Below, in pieces: positions 45,768-56,173 of a stretch of 64,000 bases of DNA. A program made the translations under genes and the position numbers. Under the pieces are notes generated by a model, which saw only the letters and a program-made list of their open reading frames with translations, had not been told where the DNA came from and searched no databases. Within the stretch, counting starts at the first letter, position 1. Each line of letters starts with the position of its first letter. Source of the stretch: Pseudofrancisella aestuarii (GTDB lineage Bacteria; Pseudomonadota; Gammaproteobacteria; Francisellales; Francisellaceae). Location of the stretch: contig NZ_QLIS02000002.1 in NCBI RefSeq assembly GCF_003574475.2, forward strand, positions 496,001-560,000, read 5' to 3'.

Positions 45768-47288
45768 TTATAAATAAGCTTTATTTAGGTCATTAATATA
45801 ATTATAGGTGAATAGGTTAGCATAAATTTCACCAGTTAAATGATCAACTTTATTAATATCAAGTTTTATAGGGAAGCCTCCCATACTGTTTCTAATTATT
45901 TTATCATTATCAAATATATATCCATCTACGATAGCGTTAGCATTTTTCATGAATTTATCGTAATTAAGCTTGGTCACTATAGAGTCTTCTTTAAAGGTGA
46001 ATAAATATATAGGAGTTCTAGTTTCTGATCCAAAATCATCTATATTTGCATCTTGCATTGCTTGTAATAGTAATTGATTATCAAAAACTTTCTCGCTTAT
46101 TAGGTCTAATATAGAGTTATTTCCTGTAGGGATGGCATAGTGAGAAGCTGACTCTTGATTAGGGAATTTTTTATACATCGCACTACTGAAAATGGCACCT
46201 ACTACTTTTTCATCTTCAACATGTTTTTGTAGGAAGACATTTCGCAGATTAAGATTTTCATATCCTATATTACAGTTATCTTGAGACAGAGTAGAACACC
46301 GCATATCAAAGAAGCCTTTATCAAAGTCTTTAGTATTTAATGAATTGTCTTCATTTCCATAATACAGATAGCTTACTAAAGTATTTGCAGCAAGAGCTGG
46401 TTTCAATAGAGTAGTTATTAGTTTGCTTTGTAGTTTATATTCATCAGAATCATTATTATCTTCTAGGAAATTAAGAGTGATATTACTAATATTATAAGCA
46501 CCGCTCATTCCAGCAACAGCTCTTAATCTATATAAATTATTAAGTGGGTTAACATAGTGATAACAGCTATAAGATGATTGTAAGCATTTTGCTGTCCATA
46601 TTGCATAGCTAGCACCTTCTGAGTATCCAGTAGCATATAGGTTTAATTTTTTATTATCACCTAATTTATATTTTTCTTTTATAGTTCCTGCAACGTCATT
46701 TAATAAGTCAACGGCTGTATTTACAGATTGTTTAGGATATAAAACGTACGGATGAGGATTGGAGTAATCATCTCCCTGACCAATATAATCTGGTGCGACT
46801 ACTATATATCCTTGAGATGCATATATAGAAGCATAGATAGTATCAAACATAAAAGCATCTTTATTTTTAGGATCTAAGTTTGATGGAACTCCAGAGTTAT
46901 CAAAAACCGTTGGGTGATAATATAAAACCACGCCTTTAGGGGATTTGGTATCAGGAAGCATCAATAGTCCAGAAATTTTAGATGTTATTTTCCCCGTACT
47001 AGGAAATTCATTGTCTGTTGTGTAGGATATTTCATTGAGCTCAATTTTTTCAATATCTGAATTTCCAAAAGGAATCTTATTTAAATCAATTCCTGTTAAT
47101 TCTTTTAAATTATTTTTATTAGTTGAGCAGTCATCAGCATTAATAGCATCATTACATATAAAATTTTTAACATAAGAAGTCTGAGCATCATTTACATCCC
47201 ATGTAACTGATTTTATAACTTCAGCATTTCCTACTGAAACAAGGGTTAGGATTGCAAGTAGACTTCTTTTGATCATCAGCTTTTCCAT
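45768..47288 (-). CDS. Secreted alpha/beta-hydrolase (lipase/esterase-like)
   Basis: 506 aa. A signal peptide (cleavage near SVGNAEV) is followed by a large alpha/beta-hydrolase. The nucleophile elbow GYSEG is in LYATGYSEGASYAIWTAK, and the oxyanion/entry segment GYIVVAPDYIGQGD precedes it. It resembles secretory lipase or prolyl-oligopeptidase-like esterases; the substrate is unknown. An in-frame ATG at 47276, with GGA seven bases before it, is an equally good start. Acid and His residues cannot be fixed by eye. Confidence 0.75.
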   Translation of the reverse strand: MEKLMIKRSLLAILTLVSVGNAEVIKSVTWDVNDAQTSYVKNFICNDAINADDCSTNKNNLKELTGIDLNKIPFGNSDIEKIELNEISYTTDNEFPSTGKITSKISGLLMLPDTKSPKGVVLYYHPTVFDNSGVPSNLDPKNKDAFMFDTIYASIYASQGYIVVAPDYIGQGDDYSNPHPYVLYPKQSVNTAVDLLNDVAGTIKEKYKLGDNKKLNLYATGYSEGASYAIWTAKCLQSSYSCYHYVNPLNNLYRLRAVAGMSGAYNISNITLNFLEDNNDSDEYKLQSKLITTLLKPALAANTLVSYLYYGNEDNSLNTKDFDKGFFDMRCSTLSQDNCNIGYENLNLRNVFLQKHVEDEKVVGAIFSSAMYKKFPNQESASHYAIPTGNNSILDLISEKVFDNQLLLQAMQDANIDDFGSETRTPIYLFTFKEDSIVTKLNYDKFMKNANAIVDGYIFDNDKIIRNSMGGFPIKLDINKVDHLTGEIYANLFTYNYINDLNKAYL

Positions 47289-47367
47289 GTTCTAAATCTA
47301 TAGTCAATTTTATCATTGTTTAATAACTTTTTCTATTAGACTAATGATAGCGAAGGGCATAAGAATA

Positions 47368-48261
47368 TCAGATTTTAGTGAGATATTTGTTTATGTCAGG
47401 AAAAGTTAATTCTTGAGAAAAAGGTATTTTTTTTGATGAAATATCTAGAGAACCTATTTGATCTATTAACCCTGATTTAACTTCTATTGTGATATTGTGA
47501 TCGTTTTCAGAATAGGTTTTTGTAAAAGGCAGAGTTTTACCATAAGTCCAGTCCCAACTTCTTAGGTTTTTTGCCTCATTTATTATTAGGTCTCTATTAT
47601 TTAAAGGAGTTCTTTCACCAATAAAGCTTATGCTAGAGCTTTTGAAATAGGTTAAAAAAGCTCTTATTACATCATTCGGAGATAGATCTTCTTTGATTGT
47701 ATTTAAATTTAGCACTTTTGAGCGATGTGATTTTACTCCTTTAGCATCTAGAGTTTTATCAATGGGTTGATGTAAATATTTATATAGCTTGTTAGTGTTG
47801 GTTTTAATAAGTAAAGTTCCATGATGAAAAGCTCTATCTCTTTTTTCTCTAAAAGCACTTCCGGAAACTTTATAAGTAAAATCTTGAAAGTCAGTCACAA
47901 TGTCATTTCTACAGTTTGGATAGATATCTATACCAATTTTTTTTATAACATTGCATATTAATTCTAGATTCTCTTTCACATTATGGTCTTTTTTGGGAGA
48001 TAAGATTGTATAGTTAAGATTACCCATATCATGAAAAACAGTGCCGCCACCACTTTGGCGACGGATAATTGGAATATTATCCTCCAGCATTGCTTTTAAG
48101 TAACATTCTTGCCAAGGGTTTTGTGCTCGACCAATAACAACGCAGGGATTATTTTGCCAAAGAAATAAAATCTTGTCAGATTCTAGTGCTTCTAAGAAAA
48201 TCCAGTTTTCTAATGCTAAATTAAAATAAGGATTATTACTTTGAGAAAGGTATATTTTCAT
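47368..48261 (-). CDS. lplA: Lipoate-protein ligase A
   Basis: 297 aa. It attaches scavenged lipoate to E2 and GcvH proteins. The lipoyl-transferase fold is clear: RRQSGGGTVFHDMGNLNY and the catalytic Lys in YKVSGSAFREKRDRAFHHGTL. It is shorter than E. coli LplA (338 aa), with a reduced C-terminal accessory domain. No strong ribosome binding site. It is divergent from tyrS. Confidence 0.9.
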   Translation of the reverse strand: MKIYLSQSNNPYFNLALENWIFLEALESDKILFLWQNNPCVVIGRAQNPWQECYLKAMLEDNIPIIRRQSGGGTVFHDMGNLNYTILSPKKDHNVKENLELICNVIKKIGIDIYPNCRNDIVTDFQDFTYKVSGSAFREKRDRAFHHGTLLIKTNTNKLYKYLHQPIDKTLDAKGVKSHRSKVLNLNTIKEDLSPNDVIRAFLTYFKSSSISFIGERTPLNNRDLIINEAKNLRSWDWTYGKTLPFTKTYSENDHNITIEVKSGLIDQIGSLDISSKKIPFSQELTFPDINKYLTKI

Positions 48262-48370
48262 TAATTAAATAAAACATATTATATTTCTTTTGATAGTATA
48301 AGATTTTCTTTTAAAGTATAAAAATATTTTTTAAATATTTAGGTCGAAATAATTGAATTATAAGTATAGA

Positions 48371-48400
48371 TTTAAAAAAAACTTGTTTTAATGTTATAAT
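48371..48400 (+). promoter_or_regulatory. tyrS promoter
   Basis: A perfect TATAAT at 48395-48400, with TTTAAA at 48371-48376 and an 18-base spacer. It lies 36 bases before the tyrS ATG. Confidence 0.55.
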
Positions 48401-48435
48401 TTGGCCTTTAGAGAGTATATAAGAATTTATAATAA

Positions 48436-49632
48436 ATGATTTCTATAAATGAAACTTTAGAAATAATTAAAAGAGGTGCTGATGAAGTACTTATTGAGCA
48501 AGAGCTTATAGAAAAATTAAAAAAGGATAGGCCATTAATAGTTAAGTTTGGTTGTGATCCAACAGCTCCAGATATTCATCTAGGTCATACGGTTGTTTTA
48601 AATAAATTGAAACAGCTTCAAGATTTAGGTCATGAAATTCATTTTTTGATAGGAGATTTTACAGCTCAAATAGGTGATCCAACAGGAAAAAATGCTACAA
48701 GACCACCACTATCTGCACAAGATGTTGCAGTTAATGCAGAAACTTACACTAAACAAGTTTTTAAAATTTTAGATAAAGAGAAAACAATAGTGCGTAGAAA
48801 TGGTGACTGGTTTAATTCTATGTCAGCAGGCGACATGATTAAGTTAGCTTCTAAACAGACTGTTGCAAGAATGCTTGAGAGAGATGATTTTTCGAAAAGA
48901 TATAAGTCTGGACAGTCAATTTCTATTCATGAGTTTTTATACCCACTAGTACAAGGATATGATTCTGTAGCTATGAACGCAGATATTGAGCTTGGTGGTA
49001 CAGATCAGAAGTTTAACCTTTTAATGGGCAGAGAGCTTCAAAAGCAAGCTGGGCAAGAGTCGCAAATAATTATTACTATGCCATTACTTGAAGGTTTAGA
49101 TGGTGTTAAGAAAATGTCTAAATCTAGCCAAAACTATATTGGTATAGAAGAGCCGCCAACAGAGATCTTTGGAAAAGTAATGTCAATATCTGATAATCTT
49201 ATGTGGAGATATTATGAATTACTTAGCTTTAAATCATTAGAAGATATTCAGCGTTTAAAAGAGAGTGTTGATTCTGGGGCTAATCCTAGAGATATAAAGA
49301 TTGAATTAGCAAAAGAGCTAATTGAAAGGTTTCACTCTGCTGAAGAAGCTGAAAAAGCATATGAAGATTTTGTACAAAGATTTCAGAAAAACCAAATTCC
49401 TGATAATATAGATACTATAGAATTAGAAATTTCTGAGGAATTACCTATTTCAAATTTGCTAAAAGAAGCTGGTTTGGTTGCAAGCACATCTGAGGCTAAT
49501 CGTATGATAAAGCAAGGTGCTGTAAAAATAGATGGTGAAAAGGTTTCTGATGGTAAACTTCTTTTTGGTAAAGAAACTAATAATATTTTTCAAGTGGGAA
49601 AAAGAAAGTTCGCAAGGATTATTTTAAAATAA
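48436..49632 (+). CDS. tyrS: Tyrosyl-tRNA synthetase
   Basis: 398 aa. Class I synthetase with HLGH at 48-51, KMSKS at 226-230, [14 protein letters not shown] and a C-terminal S4 RNA-binding domain (about 335-398). The KMSKS form marks it as the TyrZ-like branch found in many gammaproteobacteria, not the E. coli TyrS branch. A 54-aa membrane ORF follows after 14 bases. Confidence 0.96.
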   Translation: MISINETLEIIKRGADEVLIEQELIEKLKKDRPLIVKFGCDPTAPDIHLGHTVVLNKLKQLQDLGHEIHFLIGDFTAQIGDPTGKNATRPPLSAQDVAVNAETYTKQVFKILDKEKTIVRRNGDWFNSMSAGDMIKLASKQTVARMLERDDFSKRYKSGQSISIHEFLYPLVQGYDSVAMNADIELGGTDQKFNLLMGRELQKQAGQESQIIITMPLLEGLDGVKKMSKSSQNYIGIEEPPTEIFGKVMSISDNLMWRYYELLSFKSLEDIQRLKESVDSGANPRDIKIELAKELIERFHSAEEAEKAYEDFVQRFQKNQIPDNIDTIELEISEELPISNLLKEAGLVASTSEANRMIKQGAVKIDGEKVSDGKLLFGKETNNIFQVGKRKFARIILK

Positions 49633-49646
49633 TAAAGGAGAGTTAA

Positions 49647-49811
49647 ATGGATAAGTTTTTATCGATATTTGTAGCAGTTTTAATTATTACTTCGATAGTT
49701 ACTATTTTTATAGAGTTATTTCCAATAGCTTTAAAAGTTTGTATTATTTCTTTGATTATAAGTGGAATTATTTATATTGCACTTAAGCTTATAGAAAAAT
49801 TCAGCGATTAA
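49647..49811 (+). CDS. Small membrane protein (54 aa)
   Basis: An ORF from ATG 49647 to TAA 49811 with an excellent ribosome binding site, AAAGGAGAG, about seven bases upstream. The peptide (MDKFLSIFVAVLIITSIVTI at the start, KLIEKFSD at the end) has two membrane helices separated by a short FPIALK turn. It lies 14 bases after tyrS and two bases before the converging hslR stop. No family is recognised. The strong ribosome binding site and clean helices make chance unlikely. Confidence 0.65.
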   Translation: MDKFLSIFVAVLIITSIVTIFIELFPIALKVCIISLIISGIIYIALKLIEKFSD

Positions 49812-49813
49812 TT

Positions 49814-50179
49814 TTACTGTCTTTTAAAGTCTATTATTTCTCTTCTTTGCTTTTTATTAGGCTTTTCAGAAGAGTATGTGTTAGCAAGTTTTCTTAATTC
49901 AGCTTCTTTTTCTCTTTTTATTATACTTTCATTAGTTTCTTTATATAGCTTTTGAGCTTCAGTAGCGGATTTTCTAGTTTCATCTAAGGCTAGTACTTCT
50001 ATTGTTTTTTTAATAAATGACTGTTGAATATCAAACATATCACCAACATTAACTAGTTTGCTAACTTTAGTCTTTTGACCTTGGAAATGAACTTTTCCAC
50101 CTTCTATTGCTTTTTTAGCTAGTTGGCGAGTTTTATAAAATCTAGCAGCCCATAGCCACTTATCTAAGCGAACATTCAT
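49814..50179 (-). CDS. hslR: Heat-shock protein 15 homolog (S4 domain)
   Basis: 121 aa. The S4 RNA-binding domain MNVRLDKWLWAARFYKTRQL is at the N-terminus, with a charged tail. HslR in E. coli rescues stalled 50S subunits carrying nascent chains. I place the start at ATG 50179 because the extra 22 codons to 50245 encode no S4 residues and overlap the permease gene. It follows the permease by seven bases. Confidence 0.88.
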   Translation of the reverse strand: MNVRLDKWLWAARFYKTRQLAKKAIEGGKVHFQGQKTKVSKLVNVGDMFDIQQSFIKKTIEVLALDETRKSATEAQKLYKETNESIIKREKEAELRKLANTYSSEKPNKKQRREIIDFKRQ

Positions 50180-50186
50180 AAAAATA

Positions 50187-51725
50187 TTATTTGTTATAAT
50201 CTTTTTGTTGTAGTAATGAAATATAAGTGGCAATGAAAACAGCAATCATTATGAATGTGCCTGCATAGTTATCAAGTAGTCCCTTATCATTAGCTATACC
50301 AAATATATAAACTAGAGTCATATAAGCAAAAATACTCCATGAAGAAAAAAGTGCGAGTTTTGCTTTGTGTAGATTGGATCCGTAGAAATTAAATACATAA
50401 ATTATAAAAAACAATATATGCAGTATTAGTCCCCATAACAATGCCTTTTCACCAGCTTGAACCAATAAGTAACTTAGTATTATAAACATGAAAAAGCTTA
50501 ATATAGAACCAGCAGGCATTTTAAAGAGTCTTTTGTCTTGATCTTGTTTTGTTAGTCGTAGTTTTGCAAAAGCAACTGGTATAGCTACACAAGAAATTAA
50601 TTGGAAGACAGTTACAACTATCATTATATCTTGCCAGTTTTTGAAGAATACAGGGATAGAGCAAGCAATTACTAAAGACAGAATTAAAGATCTTCTTGAT
50701 AGGTTAAAGTTAGGGTTTACTTTAGAGAAGAACTTTGGCATTTGGTTATCAATAGCCATTCCATTAAGCATCCTTGTCCCTGAACCAAGATATAAAATAC
50801 CCGCTCCAGAAGGACTAACTGCAGCATCAGCATACAATATCATTGCCCAGACGTTAATATTAAGTAGGATAAGTAGTTGAGCTAAAGGAGATGTGAAATC
50901 TAGATTTTGCCAACCTTTACTAATCATTTCTGATGGTAAAGCGCCAATAAAAGCAGCTTGGAGTAATAAATATATAACTAAACTGATTACAACAGATAAA
51001 ACTAAAGCTATAGGGATATTTTTTTGAGGATTCTTTATTTCACTTCCAAATGTAGCAACCATTCCAAAACCATAGAATGCATAAAAGATCCCACAAACTA
51101 CGACAGCCCCAACTACTTTATCATAACCCATAGGTGCAAATCCATATTGGGTAAAATTGTCTGGATTGAATGATGACCATATAAGTATAGCAGCAGTTAA
51201 AATTGGAATTACTATTTTGAAGAAAGTTATAATGTTATTAACTTTTGCGAGAGCTCGAATTCCCCAAAAATTAACTAATCCATATAGTACCATTAAGACA
51301 AACATTGCTGTTAATCCAAATATCGTTAGTTCATTATTAAAGTAGAATACGTGTTCGATGTTTGGGAAAGTGGCACTTAAATATTGGACTGTTGCAGAAG
51401 CTTCAGATGGTATAATTATTATCAAGCCTAACCAGTTTGAGATTGCAATTACAAAGCCAAAATCTCTATTGTTATGGCTAATAGTTAATAGTCTTGCAAA
51501 AAGAGCCGTTTCTTTATAAATAGTAGCAATTTCTGCAAGAAGCAGTGCAAGTATGAGAGCTAGTGAAGCACCTATTATCCACGACAAAAAGGCTGAGGGT
51601 CCAGCATATTTTGCTGCATAGTATGCTGCAAATAGCCATCCACTACCTATCATGCATCCAAGTCCAATTCCAACAGCAGTAAAAAGGCTAGGTTGTTTCT
51701 TTGAGTTTGATAATTCTATAGCCAT
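50187..51725 (-). CDS. APC-family amino acid permease/antiporter
   Basis: 512 aa, about twelve membrane helices. The APC helix-1 motif GIGLGCMIGSGWLF, LFARLLTISH at helix 3, and YGFGMVATFGSEIKNPQKNIP around helix 6 are visible. This pattern fits the amino acid/polyamine antiporter group; the substrate is unknown. It is a different subfamily from the permease at 26424. hslR follows in the same direction. Confidence 0.85.
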   Translation of the reverse strand: MAIELSNSKKQPSLFTAVGIGLGCMIGSGWLFAAYYAAKYAGPSAFLSWIIGASLALILALLLAEIATIYKETALFARLLTISHNNRDFGFVIAISNWLGLIIIIPSEASATVQYLSATFPNIEHVFYFNNELTIFGLTAMFVLMVLYGLVNFWGIRALAKVNNIITFFKIVIPILTAAILIWSSFNPDNFTQYGFAPMGYDKVVGAVVVCGIFYAFYGFGMVATFGSEIKNPQKNIPIALVLSVVISLVIYLLLQAAFIGALPSEMISKGWQNLDFTSPLAQLLILLNINVWAMILYADAAVSPSGAGILYLGSGTRMLNGMAIDNQMPKFFSKVNPNFNLSRRSLILSLVIACSIPVFFKNWQDIMIVVTVFQLISCVAIPVAFAKLRLTKQDQDKRLFKMPAGSILSFFMFIILSYLLVQAGEKALLWGLILHILFFIIYVFNFYGSNLHKAKLALFSSWSIFAYMTLVYIFGIANDKGLLDNYAGTFIMIAVFIATYISLLQQKDYNK

Positions 51726-51908
51726 AAAAATCCCAATTTATAGTAACTTCATAATTTTTAAAATAGCATAATAGCAATTCTATAGCTAATTATTCACAAG
51801 CATTAAAGCTAAATTTAGTATCTATATAAGGGACTATGTAACTTTAAACTATCTAGCTACTTTGATATTCTAACTTATTGATACAATCTAATGATTTTAA
51901 ATTAAAAT

Positions 51909-52721
51909 ATGCAAAAAGAATTGAATCTTCATAAGTTAAAAACTTCTCTTAATGATAATAACAATGCGATATATTTTTTAGAGGATATTTGTCTAAATGA
52001 GTTTGTAGGAAAAAAATTAAGTATAAAATTTTTAGGAGAAATAAACTGTGTAGCATGTGGAACTAAAACAAATAAAAGTTATTCTCAAGGTTATTGCTTT
52101 ATGTGTATGAGAAAACTACCAGAGTGTGATATTTGTATAGTTAAACCAGAGCTTTGTCATTATGCTCAAGGAACTTGTAGAGACTCTAAGTGGGGAGAGG
52201 ATCATTGCATGAAAACACATATAGTTTATTTATCAAATACTGGTGATGTAAAGGTAGGTATTACTCGGCTTAAAAATGTTCCTTCAAGATGGATAGATCA
52301 GGGTGCTACTCAGGCACTACCAATTTATGCTGTTCAAAATAGACTGATTTCTGGACTAGTGGAAATGGCATTAAAAAATCATATAGCAGATAAAACCAAT
52401 TGGAGAAAAATGCTACAGGGTGATTCTGAATCTACGGATTTGGAAGCTATTAGAGATGATCTTATGACTAAATCTCAAGCAGAGATTAATAATATTAAAG
52501 ATAAATATGGAGATAATGTCTTAGAGCCTGTTGAGGGTAATTTAGTAAATATAGTTTATCCTGTATTAGAGTTTCCCACAAAAATAAAGTCCTTTAATTT
52601 AGATAAAGACTCTATAGTCCAAGGTAAGCTTGAAGGAATAAAAGGCCAGTACCTAATTTTTGATACCGGAGTTATTAATATCCGTAAGTTTAGTGGCTAT
52701 AAATGCTTAATAGAAGCTTAA
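51909..52721 (+). CDS. DUF2797 protein with Cys-rich N-terminal region
   Basis: 270 aa. It matches the DUF2797 layout: a zinc-binding-like region with several CxxC-type pairs (NCVACGTKT, CFMCMRKLPECDIC), then HYAQGTCRD. A KTHIVYLSNTGDVKVGITR segment follows, resembling a GIY-YIG-type nuclease core, then WIDQGATQALPIY. The function is unknown. purT follows after 15 bases and an AAGGAG. Confidence 0.8.
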   Translation: MQKELNLHKLKTSLNDNNNAIYFLEDICLNEFVGKKLSIKFLGEINCVACGTKTNKSYSQGYCFMCMRKLPECDICIVKPELCHYAQGTCRDSKWGEDHCMKTHIVYLSNTGDVKVGITRLKNVPSRWIDQGATQALPIYAVQNRLISGLVEMALKNHIADKTNWRKMLQGDSESTDLEAIRDDLMTKSQAEINNIKDKYGDNVLEPVEGNLVNIVYPVLEFPTKIKSFNLDKDSIVQGKLEGIKGQYLIFDTGVINIRKFSGYKCLIEA

Positions 52722-52736
52722 GCAAGGAGAATAGTA

Positions 52737-53918
52737 ATGAAATTAGGAACAGCTAAAACTAATTCTCAAAGAAAAATTTTGCTTTTAGGAGCTGGTGAGT
52801 TAGGTAGAGAATTTGCAATATCTGCACAAAGATTAGGGCTGTATGTTATCGCTGCAGATAGATATGATAATGCCCCGGCTATGCATGTTGCACATGAGAC
52901 TTATGTATTAGATATGCAAGATAAATTACAACTGAGAAGTCTTATTGTAAATACGAAACCTGACTATATAGTTCCAGAAATAGAAGCAATAGCTACAGAT
53001 GAGTTAGTTGATTTAGAGAATCAGGGCTTTAAAGTTGTTCCATGTGCTAAGGCTGTTAAGTTAACTATGGATAGGGAAGGCATCAGGCGCCTTGCTGCAG
53101 AAGAGCTTAATTTGCCGACTACAAGGTTTATGTTTGCTGAAACTGAAAAAGAATATGAGCAAGCAGTAAAACAAGTTGGACTACCGTATGTTATAAAACC
53201 AGTAATGAGTTCTTCAGGAAAGGGTCAATCAATAGTTAAAAAAAGTGAAGATATTCAAAAAGCTTGGCAGTATGCTCAAAGTGGCAGTCGAGGCTCTGCA
53301 AAAAGTGTTATTGTGGAGCAGTTTATTCCTTTTGATTATGAAATAACTCTTCTTACAGTTCGTCATGAGAAAGGCACTTCTTTCTGTGAACCTATCGGAC
53401 ATATACAAGAAAAAGGAGATTATCAGCTATCTTGGCAACCACAAGCGATGCCTGAGAATACTCTTAAACAGGCACAACATATAGCTAAAAAAGTAACAGA
53501 TGCTTTAGGTGGATATGGTATTTTTGGAGTTGAGCTTTTTGTTCAGGGAGAAAAGGTTTACTTTAATGAAGTCTCTCCTCGACCTCATGATACAGGTTTA
53601 GTTACGTTAATATCTCAAAGGATAAATGAGTTTGATTTACATTTGAGAGCGATCTTAGGATTACCAGTGCCAGATAAAATTTCAAATATAGCTCCATCTG
53701 CTTCTGCTGCACTTTTATTAGATGGTGATTCAGATGCTCCAGAATTTGAGGGTGTTGAGAATGCATTGAGTATACACAATGTAGATGTTTACCTCTTTGG
53801 AAAGCCAGAAATAAAAGGTTCGAGAAGAATGGGTGTTGTTTTGGTAAAAGGTGATGATGTTGATCATGCAAAGTCAAAAGCCCTTCAAGCCCGTGAGCTT
53901 ATAAGTATCGTAAAATAA
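52737..53918 (+). CDS. purT: Formate-dependent GAR transformylase
   Basis: 393 aa ATP-grasp enzyme of purine synthesis that uses formate instead of formyl-THF. Motifs: [20 protein letters not shown] at the N-terminus, [15 protein letters not shown] for [23 protein letters not shown] and [16 protein letters not shown] sits seven bases before the ATG. Confidence 0.95.
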   Translation: MKLGTAKTNSQRKILLLGAGELGREFAISAQRLGLYVIAADRYDNAPAMHVAHETYVLDMQDKLQLRSLIVNTKPDYIVPEIEAIATDELVDLENQGFKVVPCAKAVKLTMDREGIRRLAAEELNLPTTRFMFAETEKEYEQAVKQVGLPYVIKPVMSSSGKGQSIVKKSEDIQKAWQYAQSGSRGSAKSVIVEQFIPFDYEITLLTVRHEKGTSFCEPIGHIQEKGDYQLSWQPQAMPENTLKQAQHIAKKVTDALGGYGIFGVELFVQGEKVYFNEVSPRPHDTGLVTLISQRINEFDLHLRAILGLPVPDKISNIAPSASAALLLDGDSDAPEFEGVENALSIHNVDVYLFGKPEIKGSRRMGVVLVKGDDVDHAKSKALQARELISIVK

Positions 53919-53966
53919 TTTAATAAGATTCTAAATAATTTAGTAGAAAGGGGTGAAAGTCAAACG

Positions 53967-54398
53967 GTGAATAGAATAAAATCTGGAGTAATGCTACTTT
54001 TGTTAATTTTGATTACATCATGTAGTAATCTTCCTTTAGTTCCTAAAGGAAGATTTATTAATTTATTTATACCTAATGGAAAGTATAAGGTTATTGGTTT
54101 TAAAAACTTACCAAATGATATTATATCTTACAATGGCACAGCAACAGCCACTTTAGGGAAATTAAAAGTAACATTATCTAACCCTCAATGTGGGCTCGTA
54201 TATCTTGGGACAACAGGCTTTTTTGATAGAGGGGTTTCTGGAGAGACGTATGATGCCTATCTATGGGATGGAGAAGATCCTTTTGGCTCATATGAAAAGT
54301 GTATTGTCGGTATTATGTGTATTGATGATAATCATACGGATTATCTTGTTAATGTAACACTTGATGGAAAGAGTTATAATTATCAAGGTAGTTATTAA
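53967..54398 (+). CDS. Small lipoprotein of unknown function
   Basis: 143 aa. Start is GTG 53967 with a purine-rich GAAAGGGGTGAAAG upstream. The lipobox LITSC places the lipidated Cys at 19. The mature region is beta-rich with four Cys, and the pattern GLVYLGTTGFFDRGVSGETY is distinctive. No domain is recognised. It precedes LemA by 141 bases, so it may or may not share its transcript. Confidence 0.65.
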   Translation: MNRIKSGVMLLLLILITSCSNLPLVPKGRFINLFIPNGKYKVIGFKNLPNDIISYNGTATATLGKLKVTLSNPQCGLVYLGTTGFFDRGVSGETYDAYLWDGEDPFGSYEKCIVGIMCIDDNHTDYLVNVTLDGKSYNYQGSY

Positions 54399-54539
54399 TG
54401 TTTACTAATCATTTTAATCTAATGAAATAAGATTTTATACTACTTGGTGAGACATGTTTTTATAAAATGATATTAAGGCATAACTTGATTTATTGTTGAG
54501 GGTTTTATAGACTTTTATTTTAAGCTCTACGAATTCATT

Positions 54540-55121
54540 ATGGAATATTTATTTATATTAGCTCTATTTATAGTAATTATTGTGAGCATTGTTTATCTGC
54601 CGATTAGGTTATATAACAACATTATTATTAATGAAAATAATGCAAAAAGAGCATGGTCAAATACTGTAGCTTATCAAAAACAACTTCTTGAGCTTATACC
54701 TAGGTTAGAGGCTAATTTGAATAGCTATAAAGATTATGAAAAAGCTACTCTTACCGATATAGTTAGTTTGAGAGAGAGTATCAAAAAAGTTTCATCGGAT
54801 GATGTAGATGTTAAAAAGTTATCAAAAAGTTACGATGAGACTCAACAGCTGATGTCTAAACTTAATGTTCGTTTAGAGCAATACCCTGAGCTAAAAGCAA
54901 ATACAGTATATCTTAAGTTTATGGACAGTTTGTCAGACAACTACACCAATGTAACATCATCGATTAGAATCTTTAACTCTTGTGTCAATGCATTTAATGA
55001 TAGTATTACAATGTTTCCTCATTTTATTATTAACATTATTTTTCTCAAAAAACATAAGCTTGATAGTTTTCAACATAGTAAAAGTGAAGACTCTCTAGGT
55101 GGATTTAAGCCAAACTTCTAA
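54540..55121 (+). CDS. LemA-family protein
   Basis: 193 aa. One N-terminal membrane helix (about 4-24), then a helical LemA domain: NNIIINENNAKRAWSNTVAYQKQLLELIPRL is the family core, with the usual YPELKANTVYLKFMDSL later. LemA proteins are membrane-anchored with a long periplasmic or cytoplasmic helical bundle and unknown function. A DUF3137 gene follows after nine bases, the common partner of LemA. Confidence 0.88.
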   Translation: MEYLFILALFIVIIVSIVYLPIRLYNNIIINENNAKRAWSNTVAYQKQLLELIPRLEANLNSYKDYEKATLTDIVSLRESIKKVSSDDVDVKKLSKSYDETQQLMSKLNVRLEQYPELKANTVYLKFMDSLSDNYTNVTSSIRIFNSCVNAFNDSITMFPHFIINIIFLKKHKLDSFQHSKSEDSLGGFKPNF

Positions 55122-55130
55122 GGATTATAA

Positions 55131-56156
55131 ATGCTTAAAAATGAAGTGTTATTGAGAGAGTTAGAAAGTGAGATAAATACTAATCTAGATATAAATACCT
55201 TTTATGAAAAAGTAGAAACAATATTTAAAAAAAATCATTTTAAGAGAAAGTCTCGTTTTATACCAATATTTCACTTTTTTGGTTTCTTTTTTTCTTTTAC
55301 ATTGTTTATATTTTTATATAGTGGGCTGTTTTTTAGTATTATAGATTTTATTGATAGTTTTATTGGTTTTTTTTTAGGAGCAATATTTGGTTTTTTATGG
55401 TTTATTTCTTTATTACCAGTATTATTTTTATATTCAAAATTCTATTATAAGTTTTTTTCTAAAAGTATTAATAACTTTAATCTTGAGAGCAAAATAGGAT
55501 ATTTTCTGAGAGATAAATTATTAGCCATTAAATATAATTTTAAGCATACAGAAGAAGATATTTTACCAGTTTTACTATATCAAGTTAAATATCCTAAAGG
55601 TGATGCTTCTTATGGGATTGAAGAAATACGAGAGTATAAGAATGGATCCATAAAATATTTAATAGGATCTTATTTTTATAAAAAGAAAGATAAAGATTCT
55701 AATAATAATACTGTTTATAAAAAATATCAGAAAAATTTTATATTATTATACAATCTTAATAGCTTACCTAATTTTAATTTTGAACTAAAAGCTAAGTACT
55801 CAATATTTAGAGTTTTTGGTAATAAATCTAGTCAAATAACAGCTTCCCCAGAATTTAATAAAAATTATAAAGTTTCATATGAAGATAGTGATAGTATTCC
55901 GGCAAGTAACTATTTTGATGCTGCGAGGATTGTTAGCCTTATAGATTTTTATAAGAAAAGCTTATTTGACTTTAGGTTAAATATTATAACAAATCAAAAT
56001 AATATAAGATTCGTTTGTATAGATAATCATAGTATAAATATAGAAAGATTTTTAAATAATGAATTATCAAAAGAATTTCCTAATGATTTTAGAGAGCTTA
56101 GGTTACAAGAGTATGATAGTTTCCTAGAACTACTTAAATTATTGAATATTAACTAG
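55131..56156 (+). CDS. DUF3137 protein, LemA partner
   Basis: 341 aa. Two membrane helices (about 45-70 and 76-103) are followed by a soluble domain. The family hallmark SPEFNKNYKVSYEDSDSIPA and AARIVSLIDFYKK are present. DUF3137 proteins commonly sit beside lemA and probably form a membrane complex with it. AAGGATT precedes the ATG. The next gene starts 17 bases later. Role unknown. Confidence 0.8.
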   Translation: MLKNEVLLRELESEINTNLDINTFYEKVETIFKKNHFKRKSRFIPIFHFFGFFFSFTLFIFLYSGLFFSIIDFIDSFIGFFLGAIFGFLWFISLLPVLFLYSKFYYKFFSKSINNFNLESKIGYFLRDKLLAIKYNFKHTEEDILPVLLYQVKYPKGDASYGIEEIREYKNGSIKYLIGSYFYKKKDKDSNNNTVYKKYQKNFILLYNLNSLPNFNFELKAKYSIFRVFGNKSSQITASPEFNKNYKVSYEDSDSIPASNYFDAARIVSLIDFYKKSLFDFRLNIITNQNNIRFVCIDNHSINIERFLNNELSKEFPNDFRELRLQEYDSFLELLKLLNIN

Positions 56157-56173
56157 TAATAAATTGGATTTTT

